A stretch of DNA of 64,000 nt, from positions 121,517 to 185,516 of the forward strand of contig KN817567.1 of the NCBI GenBank assembly GCA_000827495.1, given 5' to 3'. Shown here in pieces: positions 23,633 to 35,473 of this stretch (the stretch's first letter is position 1; each line of letters starts with the position of its first letter). Position numbers and translations under genes: made by a program. The notes beneath the pieces are model-generated. The model was not told the DNA's origin. It was given only the letters and a program-made list of their open reading frames with translations, and did not search any database. Source of the stretch: Hypholoma sublateritium FD-334 SS-4. Taxonomy: Eukaryota; Basidiomycota; Agaricomycetes; Agaricales; Strophariaceae.

Positions 23633-26600
23633 TCATAGCGGCGCAGTGGTCAGCGGCTGGCCTGCGCTGTCCGTCGCCGGTGGGAAGCCCGTCCATGTCA
23701 CGCCGCCAGGCGGTATTGGCAGGAATGGCTTGCGATTGAAGTCCGCAGCTGGAATATCCAATCAATACACGCTGCATAACACAAATATGCATGCAAAAAC
23801 AACGTACTCGCTTGGAACACCTGGTTCCCCCACCAATTCACGTTTATCGACCCGCCACGCGGGAACTGCAGCGTGAAGAAGATGACCATGACCGCGATGA
23901 CCGTCCCGCTGTCGAGCGCGGAGCTGAGCACGTAGTTGAATTTGCTCCACCACGCGAAGTTGCGCTTGCGGATGAGGTACTGGAACACGAACCCGACCGC
24001 GAACCACGACGAGTAGTTGATTCCCGTCGCAGGCGGGATCGACGACACGCCGTTGATGATGACCGGGGTGCTGACGTAGCGCGCCCACGAGTTCGGGTAG
24101 CGCCGCTGCCATAGGAAGAACGGCACGGGCAGCACCGCGCCGACGACGATTGCGTACAGGTGCGGGTGGTACAGCGAGCCCGTGCCGAACTGCTTCGTCG
24201 GTCCTATGAGGCCCCATACCGCAGACGCGGTGAAGAACACTTGGTTGTGCGGGCACGTCAGCTGCGACTTCTGGTTCGCGTTGCAGATGTCCGGCACGTG
24301 GGCGAAGATCCACTCTTTCACGCCGACCTGGATGAACGCGGCGAGGACCGTGGACACCATTTGCACTGCGCGCACACTCGTCAGCAACGCGCGCTTCAGC
24401 CGAGCGAGATACACACCGATGAACGTCGCGCGCGGCGGCACCTTGACGTAGTGCCCGAGCTTGAGGTCCTGCACGAACGACGTCGCCGCGGCCAGCGTCT
24501 GCACGGAGTACGCCTTGAAGAGCATGTTCACAAGCGGTTTTCCGGGCAGCAGCGTGCCCGGGATAATCTGCGCCAAGATATTGATCGTAATCTATCCTCC
24601 AATCAGCGCCGCCCTCCAAAAAGAAACCCGTAAAAACACTCACCCCCTGGCCCGTCATCGCATAGATGAACCCCGACGGCAGCACATACACCACGGGCAG
24701 CATCACGCTGAGCAGCAGCGCCCACACTGGCACGTCCGTGTGCCACACCTCGACGGTGACGACCGCGAGCGCGAAGAACACGCCGAACGCAATGAGGTAC
24801 CACCAGTCGGGCACCTCGGGGTAGTTGCGCATGAGCTTCGCGTGGATGTCGTCCGCCTCGACGCGCACCTTGCGCAGGCCATTGATGAGCGCCTTGCCGT
24901 GGTACAGCCCCGTGTGCACGATCACGCACGTGCTGAGCGCGAACGCGAGGAGGTACGTCACCGCGTACGTTGCGGGCAGGTACAGCGGCGAGTAGCTGTA
25001 GTACGCCGCGGCGTCGAACGTGTCGTTCGTCATCAGGATGCGGCTCACGTTGTATGTGTTCCCGAAGCGGTCGAACGGCTCGTTCGCGGATATCGGGAAG
25101 TACGCGAGGTCCCACGACTGCGTCCACGGAGTGATAAGCACGCTTGCAGGACACCAGCGGGCGGAGACGTACGTTGGTGTAGTACAGGATCGGCGTCATG
25201 ATCCAGAAGAACAGCACAAAGCCGAAGAACACATGCACCTCGGCCCACCAAGGCACTGCGCGCAGACAATCAGCACACACGCACCGCGCAAGACACGTCC
25301 AACTCACCCATCAACGGGCTGCCGATCCAGCTGATCTGCGTCCAGTCGAAGGTAATCACGCTCATGCCGAGGCCCGTGCTGACGCCGAAGAGCTGGTTGA
25401 CGGGCACGTTGTTCGGCGCCGCCCAGCAGATGAACGAGAACACCGAAAGCGCCTCGAACAGGTACCCTGCGCGGCGTCAGCCAGCCACTCCACCCCCAAA
25501 TAAACGAAAGAACACACCAGGCAGGAAGAAAAACACAAAGCTCGCCGCGGTCGTGATCACATAGAACTTGTACCGCGACATGCCCTTGCTCCCAGGCTCG
25601 TAAGTCCCGCCGTACATCCCAATCCCATCGTCGTCGTCCTCCGCATGCAGCGTGTTGAGCAGCGTGCACGCCACGAGGTTCTGCGGCCACACCATGCTCG
25701 CGGGCCACACGAGGAAGCGGCGGCACAGCCCCGCGAGGCCGAAGCCCGTCAGCTGCGTCGCGAGCACGAGCGTGAGCGAGAACCAGTAGTCGATCGCGAT
25801 GTTGTAGAACTTGTTCGACACGACGATCGCGTTGAGCGCGTACGGCGAGCCCGTCGCGACGTTCGCCATGATGAACACGAGCACGTGCTCCTTGATGTTC
25901 CACGGGCCGGGGTTGAGCGAGAACTCGAGCGCGCGCGGGTATGTCAGCGGGAGGAGGATGTTCACGAGCAGGCGCCACGGCGCGAAGGCAGGCTGTGTCG
26001 CGGGGAACCAGCGCCGCGGGAGGTTGGGCAGCGGGATGCGGTACATCGTGATAGGCAGCGAGAATGCGAGGAACTTGCCGAAGGGGTACGAGAGGAGGAC
26101 CAGGGCGAGGGGCACAATCGTCGGCGCGGGCGAACGGAAGTTGAAGAATACGTTCATCGCACTATGTCGTGCCCATCATTAGCCCATGAAAATACAACAA
26201 AGAGGCAACTTACCTGCTGGTCATGCACAGCAGCAGCCCGACGAACCACATGCGGATCGTCATCGCCGGCATGTCGGGGTCGTCGATGTTCGACACCGAC
26301 GCGCGCACCTCGGGGAACGGGCTGTCCTCCTCCTCGATCGCGTCAAAGTCGAACTCCATCCTAGAAAGCGAGGCAGAGCGCGTCAGCGTCAGCGCCATCG
26401 GGTGTTTCGCAGACGACGATAGCGAAGGGCAATTGGACGAACACGCCATGGCGGCGAGGAAAAGGAAAGAAAAGAAATGCGGCGCGAAAAAAAAGCATAA
26501 AAGTCGAAATCGAAATCGAGAAATGGAAAAGCGAAAGAAAGACGAAAGCAAACAAGGCAGGCAGCGCACGCGCACAGAAAAGAAGCCCCTCGCTGCGCGC

Positions 26601-29600
26601 ACGTAAAAGAAACGCGCGCCGAGAAGCCCAGCTGCGTCGCGCGCGCGCTCCATCAGAACGCACCGCAGCACGTTCCGCCTCGCGCGCGCGTCGAAGGCGC
26701 ATTACCTAACCCCATCCCCGGCGCACGCCCCGCCAGCCAGCCGGCGCCAGCGCACGCACGCACGTCCCGCCAGCTGGCACCATCACCATCATCCCATCCA
26801 CCCACCCCCCAAATCCAGGCCTATTCCCAAATCCAGCCGCACCCAAATCCAGCCCCTCGAGCCCAGCGCACAGGCATCACGCGCGCAGCAGCAGCCACGA
26901 AAAGAAGCGCGCAGCAAGGAAAAGAAGCGCGCGTGAACAGGGAAAGGAAGGCACCCCGCGCCGAACCAGAACCACGTGCAGATCGCCCCGCGAACCCCCA
27001 CCCCATCCTCGCGTGGGGCGCAGCCCGCGGACAACAGCGCAGCTTGGCCCAAGCGCAACGACCCACGCACGCGCACCGGCTAACCGGCGACCCGTCCGAC
27101 GCCAACGCCTTCCCACCGCCCAAAATAGCCTCCCAAAATAGCCGCACCGCGCTCGCACACCCACAGCGCACAGCACGTCGCCGCCCGTCACCGCGCAGAA
27201 ATAGGGCGGACAGCGCCAACCCATGGGTGGAGGTGTCCCATCGCACGGACGCACACCAGCGCAGGGGGCCAGCCAACGCCCAGCACACCACCCCACACCA
27301 AAAATAAAAAAAGACCAAAATAAAAAAAGAAAGAAACCGCCCGCACACCACCCAAAATACCCCGCGCTCCCATGCACAGCGTGCACCGCGCCAAAAATAC
27401 GCGCCGGCGCGCGCGAAGCGGCGGTATCACACCAGCCAACGCCCTAGCCCACGCGCACCACGCGCCGCCGTCAATGACGCGGGCGATGACGGTGATGATC
27501 CACCACCAATCCATCCGTCCATCGCCAACGCAATGGCAGGCAGCGCTGCGCAGTGATGCATCACCATCATCAGCATCACGCCCGGCCCCCCGCGCGCCCC
27601 GCAAGGCAACCGCGCGCCCACGCCCACGCCCACGCAGGGCTGAGCACGTCGCGGCACGCCGCTGGAAATGGCACCGCGCGCCCACGCCCGTGTGCGTCGC
27701 AGGAGGCGCAGGCGCGGCGCACACCCACGCGCACCCACGCACAGCACGCAGCCGGAGTGCTGGGCCGCGGCAGCGTCGCTGGGCGCCGCGCACCCCACCC
27801 GCACGCCCACACCGCCCGGCGCACAGAGCCAGACGCGCCGCGCGCAATCCGTCATCTGACCCCCACGCCCCGCCCGGACCCGAATAGCACCCCATGCCAG
27901 CCCGCGCGCCCCGCCCGGCGCCCAGGCGCTAGAAGCGCAAGCCCATCACCCCTCCATCCGGGGTGCCGGCATGCGATGGCACGCCATCCCACCCATCACC
28001 ACGCCCGACGTCCGCTCCCGCACCAGAAGCACGGCGCCGTCCGTGCGTCCGTACACGTCCGTGCCAAAGCAGGGTGCCAGCCCAAGCGAAGTGCCAGACG
28101 CAACACGAGAACGCCCAAGCAAAGTGCCACATCGAAGCCGAAGCGAGAAAGCGCAGAAGCGAAGCGAGAAAGGGCGGCCGACCGAGCCCAGAAGCGAGAA
28201 AGCGCGCAGCGGAGCCCCGCGCCCGACATCGGACGCTCCGCCCGCCAGCCGTCCGACGTCAACCCAAGAAAGACAGCACGAGCAGGGCTTGCTCGCTGTG
28301 GGCGCAGAATGGAATGGAATGGCCAGAGGCCGCACCCACAGCCGGGGCGTCGGCGCGGGTTCTGGCGCCCGAAAAAAAAGGCAAAGAGCGCAGCGGAGCC
28401 CCGCGCCGAGGCGCTAGTGCCCATGCGCACCGCCAGTGCCCGACGTCGGACGCTCCGACGGACGTCAGCTGCGAAGGACAGCACGGGCAGGGCTCGCTCG
28501 CTGTCCGTATAGAATGGAATGGCCCAGCCTCGCCACAGCACGGGCGTAGGCGCAGACGCAAGCGCCCATAAAAAAAATAGGAAAAGCGAGAAAAAGCGAG
28601 AAAAACGGGAAAAAAATGGAAAAAGCGAGAACAATGGGAAGCAAAAAAAAAGAAAAAAAGAAAGAAAGAGAATAAAAAAAAACCAACAGAAACAAAAACC
28701 GAAACAAAACCCCAAAGAAAAACTCACTTGATACTCCCCTCCCGACTCTCAAACCCACTCACCCCGCTCATCCCGCTCACCGAGTCCCCGTCGTACGCAT
28801 ATGCGCCTACGCTGCTCGCGTCGTCGTCGATGACGCCCTTGCCCAGCGCACTGGAGGCGGAGGCGCTGCGCGCCGCGCGGTGCGGGGAGGAGGCGGACGC
28901 GGAGGTGGGGGCGGTGCCGCGCGTCGTTGGGCGGGGGGTGCCTGGCGTGGATGTAATCAGCATTGCGTACGCCGCGTTGCGAATGAAAAAGGACAGAGAG
29001 AGAAAGCGGAAAAGCAAGGAAGAAAGAAAAAGCACGCACCCCGCGCCTCATACCCATGCGCATTCGCCAGCGCCGCATACGCAGCGTACGGCTGCGCATT
29101 CACATTCCGCATCCGCCGCCCGACCCCCACCCCGTCCCCCGCCCCGCGCGGGTGCACCTGCACCCCGCTCGCCACCGCGCCCGAGCCCCGTCCGCTGAAC
29201 GCATACCCCGCCTCCACATCCCCCCCGCCGACATACCCCGAGCGCCCCTTCCCCGAACGGCGCTTCCCGCCCGCGCGGCGCCCGCGCTCCTCCTCGCCCG
29301 CCGTCTCGCTCGCGCCATCCTCATCCCCCTCCTCGTCGTCGGCGACGCGCGTCCCCGGCGAGTCCGGCGGGTCGCCGTGCTCGAGGGTGGCGTCGTCGTC
29401 CGCGAGCTGGTGCGCATAGCCCTCGTCGTCGTGGCGCTCCCGCGCGTCGGGCGTGCGGTCGTCGCCAGCGCCGATAGCGGGGTCAAATGCGGGCGCAGCA
29501 GGGGCAGGCGTCATCCGCCGCAGGCGGTACGCGTCCCCGCCGCCGCCCGCGGCGGTGCCTGGCTGCGAGTCCGTCGAGGGCGACGGCGGGCTACGCGGCG

Positions 29601-30294
29601 GGCTGCGCGCGCGGGGCGTCGCCGTGCGCGGGCGGGCGAAGCTTTGCTGCTGCTGCTGCTGCTGGTGGGTGTGCTGTCGTTGGTAGGTGGGATGTTGTTG
29701 GTACGGGTGCTGATACGGGTGTGCGACGCCCCCCTGGGCGGCGTACGCATCGTCGAACGCAGAGTGCGGCCGCCCGTCGGCGGTCGGCGCGCGCGCGGTG
29801 ACGGGGCGCCACGCATACGGGTCCGCGGGTGCGCCTGTGGAGGTGGAGGTCGAGGCGAGGGTGGAGGTGGACGCCGCGGCGGGGGGCGGGGCGGAGAGTT
29901 GGGTGGATGTGGAGTAGAGAGCGGCGGCGGCGGGGGGGAAGGGCGAGTGGGCGAAGGGCGAGTAGGGCGTGGGGAAGTACTGCGCCTGCAGCGCGGCGGC
30001 GGCACCAGCCGCCCCCTGCGCAGCGCCGGGCGGTGGGTCCTGGGCGGCAGGGGCGGCGTGTGGTTGTCCAGGCTGCTCGTTCTGCTGCGCCTGCGGGTGG
30101 TGGGCGTCCTGGGCAGCGGCGAACCCGCCGTCGAGCTGCTCAGCAGTGGTCGGCGGGAGGAACGCAAACACGTCGTCGTCGTCGCTCTCCTCTGAGTCAA
30201 ACTCGTCCTCGTCGTCGAGCACGGCGTCGCCGGCGGCGTCGTACGGGCTGAACGGCGGCGGCGCCGCGGGCGCGGGCGCAGGCGGGGGGGGCAT
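23633..30294 (-). CDS. OPT-family oligopeptide transporter with long disordered N-terminus
   Basis: Nine exons: 30294-29040, 28941-28728, 26360-26214, 26161-25518, 25466-25308, 25255-25173, 25117-24644, 24591-23808 and 23748-23633. Phases join into about 1291 residues. The first roughly 490 residues are Pro/Ala/Ser/Asp-rich and low-complexity with a seven-Gln run. The OPT core starts at EEEDSPFPEVRASVSNIDDPDMP. It contains many membrane segments and the family blocks NPGPWNIKEHV, WTQISWIGSPLM and CPHNQVFFTASAVWGLIGP. The tail is GGVTWTGFPPATDSAGQPL. OPT proteins import small peptides or glutathione-like compounds at the plasma membrane by proton symport. The core is of normal size; the N-terminal extension and the 2.37-kb intron 2 are unusual. 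An ATG at exon 3 (26359) could start a conventional short isoform. Confidence 0.88.
26361..28727 (-). other. 2367-bp intron 2 of the OPT gene
   Basis: The donor is GTGAGT at 28727 and the acceptor TTTCTAG at 26361; the junction AA|G restores a Lys codon before MEFDFD. It is about 40 times longer than the other introns here. Next to the donor is a T/C-rich tract on the coding strand (28720-28570). The middle is very GC-rich with many meaningless long frames. Near the acceptor a second pyrimidine-rich stretch (coding strand, 26580-26460) resembles the CT-rich segment before fungal transcription starts. An internal promoter is possible. Confidence 0.6.
28204..28520. repeat. Diverged direct repeat inside OPT intron 2
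   Basis: The block starting gcgcagcggagccccgcgcc at 28204 recurs at 28388, 184 bp later. It is followed in both copies by a cgac(a/g)tcggacgctccg block, a gacagcacg(a/g)gcagggct block and agaatggaatgg. The copies have indels between these blocks, suggesting an old tandem duplication. Confidence 0.75.
29644..29664 (-). repeat. CAG/CAA trinucleotide run (poly-Gln in OPT)
   Basis: Seven Gln codons in a row on the minus strand, inside the low-complexity N-terminal region of the transporter, near a His/Gln/Tyr-rich segment. Confidence 0.85.
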
Positions 30295-30604
30295 CTCAGC
30301 GGCGTGGGCGGTGCTGTCCTGCTCCTTCGCTATAGCGATGGGGTGTCTGGCGTCGTCGACGTCCTCGGCGGGGAGTGCGATGCGGAGGGCGATGGGGGAC
30401 GGAGGGACGGAGGGGGGGATGATGGGGTGGTGGTGGTGGTGGTTGGGAGGAGGGCGTGGTCGGGAGGGGGATAGAGCTGGCCAGGCACGGCGTGACTTTT
30501 CCCACCGTGCGTGCCTGTCAGCCAGCCAACTTCCCACCCACCCACTATCCCGCCCGCCCGTCCGCCACGGCCCCCGCCCCACCCGCCCCGCCGCATTGGT
30601 CCTG

Positions 30605-31135
30605 TCGCGCACATACATACATACACACCCTGCCGCCTGTAATTAATTACGCACGCACGCCGCGCAGGCGGTGCGCACGCCGTCACAGTCGAGGGCGGTG
30701 CGCCGCGCACACACGCGTCAGCGGGCGGGAGGATGCGCCTATATAGGGAAGGTATCGCAGGGATGGCGCTGCCTGCAGCACACGCCGTCGCACGGGCCAG
30801 CCGTAGTTGGGTGCGGCGGGCAGGGGTGGGCGCGAGCGGCCCCCGCGCACGGAACCAAACCGCCCTGGGACGATCGATCGATCGCCCAGCGCGTCGCGTC
30901 TCTGCGTCGCTACATACATCCGAGTCGCTACGCCCCCCTCCCCTCCATCCATCCATCCCACCGCACCATCAGCCGGCGTACTATGACCACAATCCATTAT
31001 TACCACCCGCGCCCACCACGCCGCGCTATATATAACCCCGCAATACAACGCCATCGCGCACATGCAGGCGTTGAATTAACCATCAACACCCCATCACCGG
31101 GTGGCTGCACACAATGATACATACATACATAAGTA
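30605..31135. repeat. OPT upstream region with several microsatellites
   Basis: Short tandem repeats include acat units at 30611-30627, gatc units at 30880-30892, atcc units near 30945-30957 and acat units at 31118-31131. A TATA-like CTATATAGG on the minus strand at 30735-30743 could belong to the OPT promoter. Another TATA-rich site, GCTATATATAAC, is at 31023. No gene is seen. Confidence 0.5.
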
Positions 31136-31329
31136 TGTGCCTGCCTGCGCCTCGCCTGTGATCGCGGCGCACCGCCCCAGCCCCTGCTGCGTGCCTGGCG
31201 TCCTCCGCAGCGGGCGTGTGTCTCCGCGGGGGGTCCGTTCTATGTATGTATGTGCTCTGCCCTGGCTCTGCTTCCCATGCCCTCGAGCGCTGAGTGCGCC
31301 TGCGTGCAGCGTGCCGGAAACAGCCGCCC

Positions 31330-32616
31330 CCGCGCTGTGCACAGTGCGATGACGCAGCGACACCGTCCGCGGCCCCGCGGCCATGCAGGTGCATCTCTAT
31401 TTCGCAGGTATCTGTCAGCCGCCCACCCACAGCGCCCGCCTCCGCCCGTCCGCGCGGACGCCGCGCCGTCCTACGCCTGCCATCTGGGCTCTAGCCCCAG
31501 CGCATACGCCCGTCCGCACGACTACGCAGATACGCTCCACCTTCGCTCTCCACCCGACAACGCGCTCTATATCGACTCCACGCGCGCGTGGCGTTCGCCT
31601 GTTCGTGTCCCACCTGCAGTGCCTCCGCCGCCTCCTCGCTTTCGCACCATCCGCCGCCCACTCGCCGCCGTCCTACACCCCTCTCGAAGGCGCTCGAGGT
31701 CCCGGCGCGTGCGACCGTCTAGACGACCCGCCGCGCCACGCCCTGCCTCCGGCGCGCCCCTACACAGATACGCTCCACCTTATCCGATCCCGCCAGCCCA
31801 CCCCGAGCGCGCCCAGCGCATGTGCGCCGACTCGGCGGGCGATAGCGTCCGCCGCCGCACCGCAGCCCGCCGCGCTCCGAACGTCGTTCTCGGTCGCCCA
31901 CGCGCAGCCCGCCTCCTCCCGTCCGAACCAACGAGTGGGAGGCGCAGACGCCGCACCGTCCTCCGCCCTGCCGTCCCTGCCGTCCGCGCCCCCGCCGTCA
32001 ACGGCCTTATCGTACTTCCCTACCCCCCAAGGCCGCCCGTCAGGGCGACGCGCCCCACCGCACCGAGCATTCATGCATATATTCGGGCGCTACCTCTCCA
32101 GCGAACGACGCGCAGTCCATCCCACCTCCTTCACCCTTCGCGCGGTGACCCAACCGCCCGCCCACCGTGCCGGCGCGTCGGAGCGCTAGATCTAACGGAC
32201 GCGCTCTGCGCTCTGCGCCCTCCCGTCTGCGCCGCTTCCATCCCACGCACGCGCGCGCTCAGACAGAGCGCTCCGAGCACATACGCACGTACCCGCGCGC
32301 CACTCCACTCGCAGCGCCCGCGCAGTCCCTCATCCGCCTCGTCCACCCTCGGCGCGGCGGCGCACCCCGCCGCGCGCCCAACTGCCCGCCCCCTAGCGCG
32401 TGTGCCCACGCGGCGCACCGCGTAGCACCCGCCCGACGACGCGCAGCGGAGTCCAAATCCGCGCTCATCACACACGCTCTGCTTGTTCCGAGCCACCGCG
32501 CTCCCAAGCGCTTACACCCGCGCCGATATAGGAGCACTGCACGCTCCAGCGCATATATACCAGTGCGCGCCACGCGATAAACCGCGCCTCCTCGCTGCGC
32601 CACTCCCATAGCCGCA
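31330..32616 (+). repeat. GC-rich degenerate dispersed repeat (copy 3)
   Basis: This has the same character as 1.1-3.5 and 7.3-8.1 kb but reads on plus. Internally, cagatacgctccacctt occurs at about 31527 and 31766. The 17-mer ggcgcgtgcgaccgtct near 31702 recurs exactly near 38184 in copy 4. It lies directly upstream of the F-box tail and P450 C. Frames of up to 391 codons are open here only because of composition. Confidence 0.55.
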
Positions 32617-32656
32617 CGCGCGCGCGCGCGCGCGCGTCCGTCCGTCCGTCCGTCCG
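32617..32656. repeat. (CG)n followed by (TCCG)n microsatellite
   Basis: About ten CG units (32617-32636), then five TCCG units (32637-32656). It stops a few bases before the start of the F-box tail, so it marks the truncation point of that copy. Confidence 0.9.
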
Positions 32657-32662
32657 TGCGCG

Positions 32663-32868
32663 GTGCGTGCGCGGTATTCATCTCGCTCTATTCGGAGCTG
32701 ACAGCGCGTGCAGCCCCCGCGCCTGCGCGCCTTCGCCGACGGTGCGCCAGCCGCCTCGCGTCGCGGGCGGCGATCCCGAGGCGCATGGGGGGCAAACTGC
32801 GTATAATCAGCAATCAGCGTCGGGCGCGTGCAAGTGGTGCGCTGATTGCCAGTCAACTTGAATGACGT
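32663..32868 (+). pseudogene. F-box gene tail upstream of P450 C
   Basis: It begins exactly with the last-intron donor GTGCGTGCGCGG, continues through that intron to GCGTGCAG (32717), and then has a decayed last exon. The end matches the intact gene around GGCAAACTGCG...GTCGGGCGCGTGCAA. The last exon is shortened and its frame lost. Compare 15309-15650 minus. Confidence 0.7.
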
Positions 32869-33489
32869 ACCGGGCATTGGCGTAACCGCCATTTTCTTCC
32901 GCCGGGGAGCGGGGAGCTAACGCGCCGACTGCCGTCACGAGAACGGAAGATGCCCGTGCAGAGACGGGCAGCGTTGTGCACTTCGCGGTGTGCAGCGGTC
33001 GTGGACGACAGGCGGAAGATATGCAGATCAGCGCGGCGTATGTTCTTTGTGGCGGCGCGTATAATACTGCAAGTACAAAACTATTCCAGCTTTTTCTGGG
33101 CCGCATTGAAGCACATTTTCGTTATAGAGAATTGTCATTGGGAACACCATTCCAGTACCGTGTGGAAACGTTGTTTTTGACATACAAAGTAAGAACACTC
33201 CCTCGGCGCCATGACGTCGACGAGATTTCCAGCCTGTCGCTCTCTGGACTCACTTTGCTCAGTTTCAAGGGGTGGATAGTTTCTGGAATCTGCCGTACGA
33301 TCCCGTCCTGTTAGGTTCATTTGAACTTAACATTTTCTAGGCTGTGAGTACGGCTGGCCAGCAACGCCCTAAACAGGCATATCGAACATTCGGAGCCAGT
33401 CGTTGCGGCACACTCTAAACTCCTCCGTGTCTCACAAACCAGACATCGGCAAATAATGGCGGAGAATGGCACCTCAAGCCTGACGATTC

Positions 33490-35473
33490 ATGGCCTCTTT
33501 CCTTGACGCGCTCTCACCCATCTACTATCCCCCTTCTGGGGCGCTCCTCACTTACTACGCCGCCCCCGCGGCGCTCGCTTTCCTCGCATATTTCATCTAC
33601 TCCACCGTCGTCCCCAATAACAAAGGCGCGATCAGAACGCTCGGCGGCCTCCCGGTGCTCACCGCCTGGACGTTCTTCACCCGGCGACACGACTTCCTCT
33701 GGAACAACTTCCAGACGAACGCCTCGCCGCACTTCAAGTTCACTGTGCTCCATGTGCGTACATATTCTCCTATTAAGACGTTTTCAATGTCGTGGCCAAC
33801 CAGTGCTGTGCAGCATCAAGTCGCCGCACTGCGCGGGGAAGAGGCCCGCCAGGCGTTCTTCGACTCGAAGAGCCTCCACTTCACGGAAGGATACAAAATT
33901 TTGCTTGGCGCTGTATGGCGACCTATCCTTGTCATTTTGAAAGAATCATACTGAATATCTTTCTGCAGTCTCCATCTCTGAAGGACATAAATGTCGAGTC
34001 CAGCGGGGAAGAGGGTGCCTGGTTCAACAAGCAGATCGCTATCTTATTCACAAACAAGCAGCGGCTGACGGACAGTAAGTGGCCGATGTAGTACTTAGGA
34101 CAAGAACTCAATTTTTCCAATCGAAATGGTATGTACCAGATATCCCAATTCTGTTTGAGGACATAAACAGGCGTATGGAGCTCTGGGGAAAAGAAGGCAA
34201 GATCGACCCGTTCAAGAGCATATATGATGTAAGTAGGTCGAATATATGACAGTCAAAATCGACCGTCTGACCTGTCGACGCTGTCTGAAGCTCGTGTTTC
34301 AAATGACGGTTCGCATGGCGAGCTGCGACGAGCTTGCGAGAGACACCAAGGAGATAGAGAAAATCCAAGAGCTCTATTGGGTACTCGAAAAAAGCGCTAC
34401 GCCGACTGCCCTTCTTCTTCCATGGTTCCCAGGTCGCGCCAAGAAAGCAAAAGAGGTGGCCACCCGAGAGCTCTACATGAAGTTCAGCCACTATGTTGAT
34501 CTCAGAAGAGAAGCTAAAGTCCCAACGACCGATGCGATTGATATCATGATTGGGCAAGGACAATCGAACGCAGACATGATACAAGTAAGTCGAAGCTATA
34601 TCCTCCACTGAAATAACAGATATTCAGATAAAGCAGTTCATCCTCGGCGTTATTTTCGCGGGCGTCATCAATACAGGAATTCAGTGTAAGTGGACTGGCT
34701 CGTATTCTGTCCGACGCACAAATACCGATCCCGGCAACACTCAACGCAGCCTGTTGGGCGCTCCTTTTCCTCGCGACAAATCCAGAATGGCGCCTCAAAG
34801 TCAAAGCAGAAGTCGACAGCATGATTGAGAAGCACACCAACACCACGGCAGGCGAGCCGCTGCACAAGCGCCTCGCGTCCGTGCCCGCCTCCGTCTGGGA
34901 AGACGAAATGCCCGTCATGGACCTCGTCATCCGCGAGACGTTGCGTGTCATCTCCACCTCGACCCTGCTGCGCCGCAACGTCGTCGAGGACATCACCGTC
35001 TCCGGTGGGGTAATCAAGCAGGGCGATTTCATCGCGTACAACGTCACTGATGCGCACAGATACCCAGATATCTATACCGACGCGGACCAGTTCGACCCCG
35101 CGCGCTTCCTGCCCGGACGCGAAGAGGATAAGAAGTCGACTTTCGCATTCCTCGGATGGGGTGTGGGCGAGTTTGCCTTATTTGTGTGCCATATTTCGCG
35201 TGCACAGCTAACACGATCTGCAGGACGCCATCCGTGCACCGGGATGAAGGTAGCTAAGCTCGAGATTAAACTCGTTGTGGCGATGATACTTGCTACATAT
35301 GAATTTGACGTGGTTGACTCTTCGGGTCGGCCGTCGAAGAACTTGCCTGAACACGATCGGAATGACATACATCAGGTGTGTACCATAAGATTTCCCTTAC
35401 GTTGAATCGGGCTGACCTTCAACAGGCTAGGCCGGTTGGAGAGCATGTTTATTTGAAATTCAAAAAAGGGTGA
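33490..35473 (+). CDS. Cytochrome P450, copy C (probably functional, altered splice signals)
   Basis: Nine exons as in A and B, with the anchor, AGVINTG, ETLR and haem loop RHPCTGMKVAKLE. It is closest to B. Like B, the acceptor before exon 5 is TTTCAA instead of TTTCAG, which probably moves splicing 12 nt upstream and adds LVFQ. The donor of the intron before the haem exon is GG|GCGAGT instead of GG|GTGAGT, so splicing needs a rare GC donor. Two extra A bases in the last exon change the tail from KFKRVIE to KFKKG. No internal stop was found. Whether correct mRNA is made depends on the GC donor; otherwise the haem exon would be lost. Confidence 0.82.

Noticed and set aside
26420..28720. Long open frames on both strands (up to about 320 codons) inside the OPT intron
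   Set aside because: Extreme GC and A-tract composition, Arg/Ala/Pro-only translations, no domains or splice logic; they overlap each other on both strands.
29056..30250. Plus-strand frames of 140-379 codons opposite the first OPT exon
   Set aside because: Shadow frames of a GC-rich coding exon; Arg-rich and without domains, while the minus frame joins in phase to the OPT core.
31250..32425. 391-codon plus-strand open frame
   Set aside because: Pro/Arg/Ala-rich product from the GC-rich repeat; no domain, no conserved counterpart frame in the other repeat copies.
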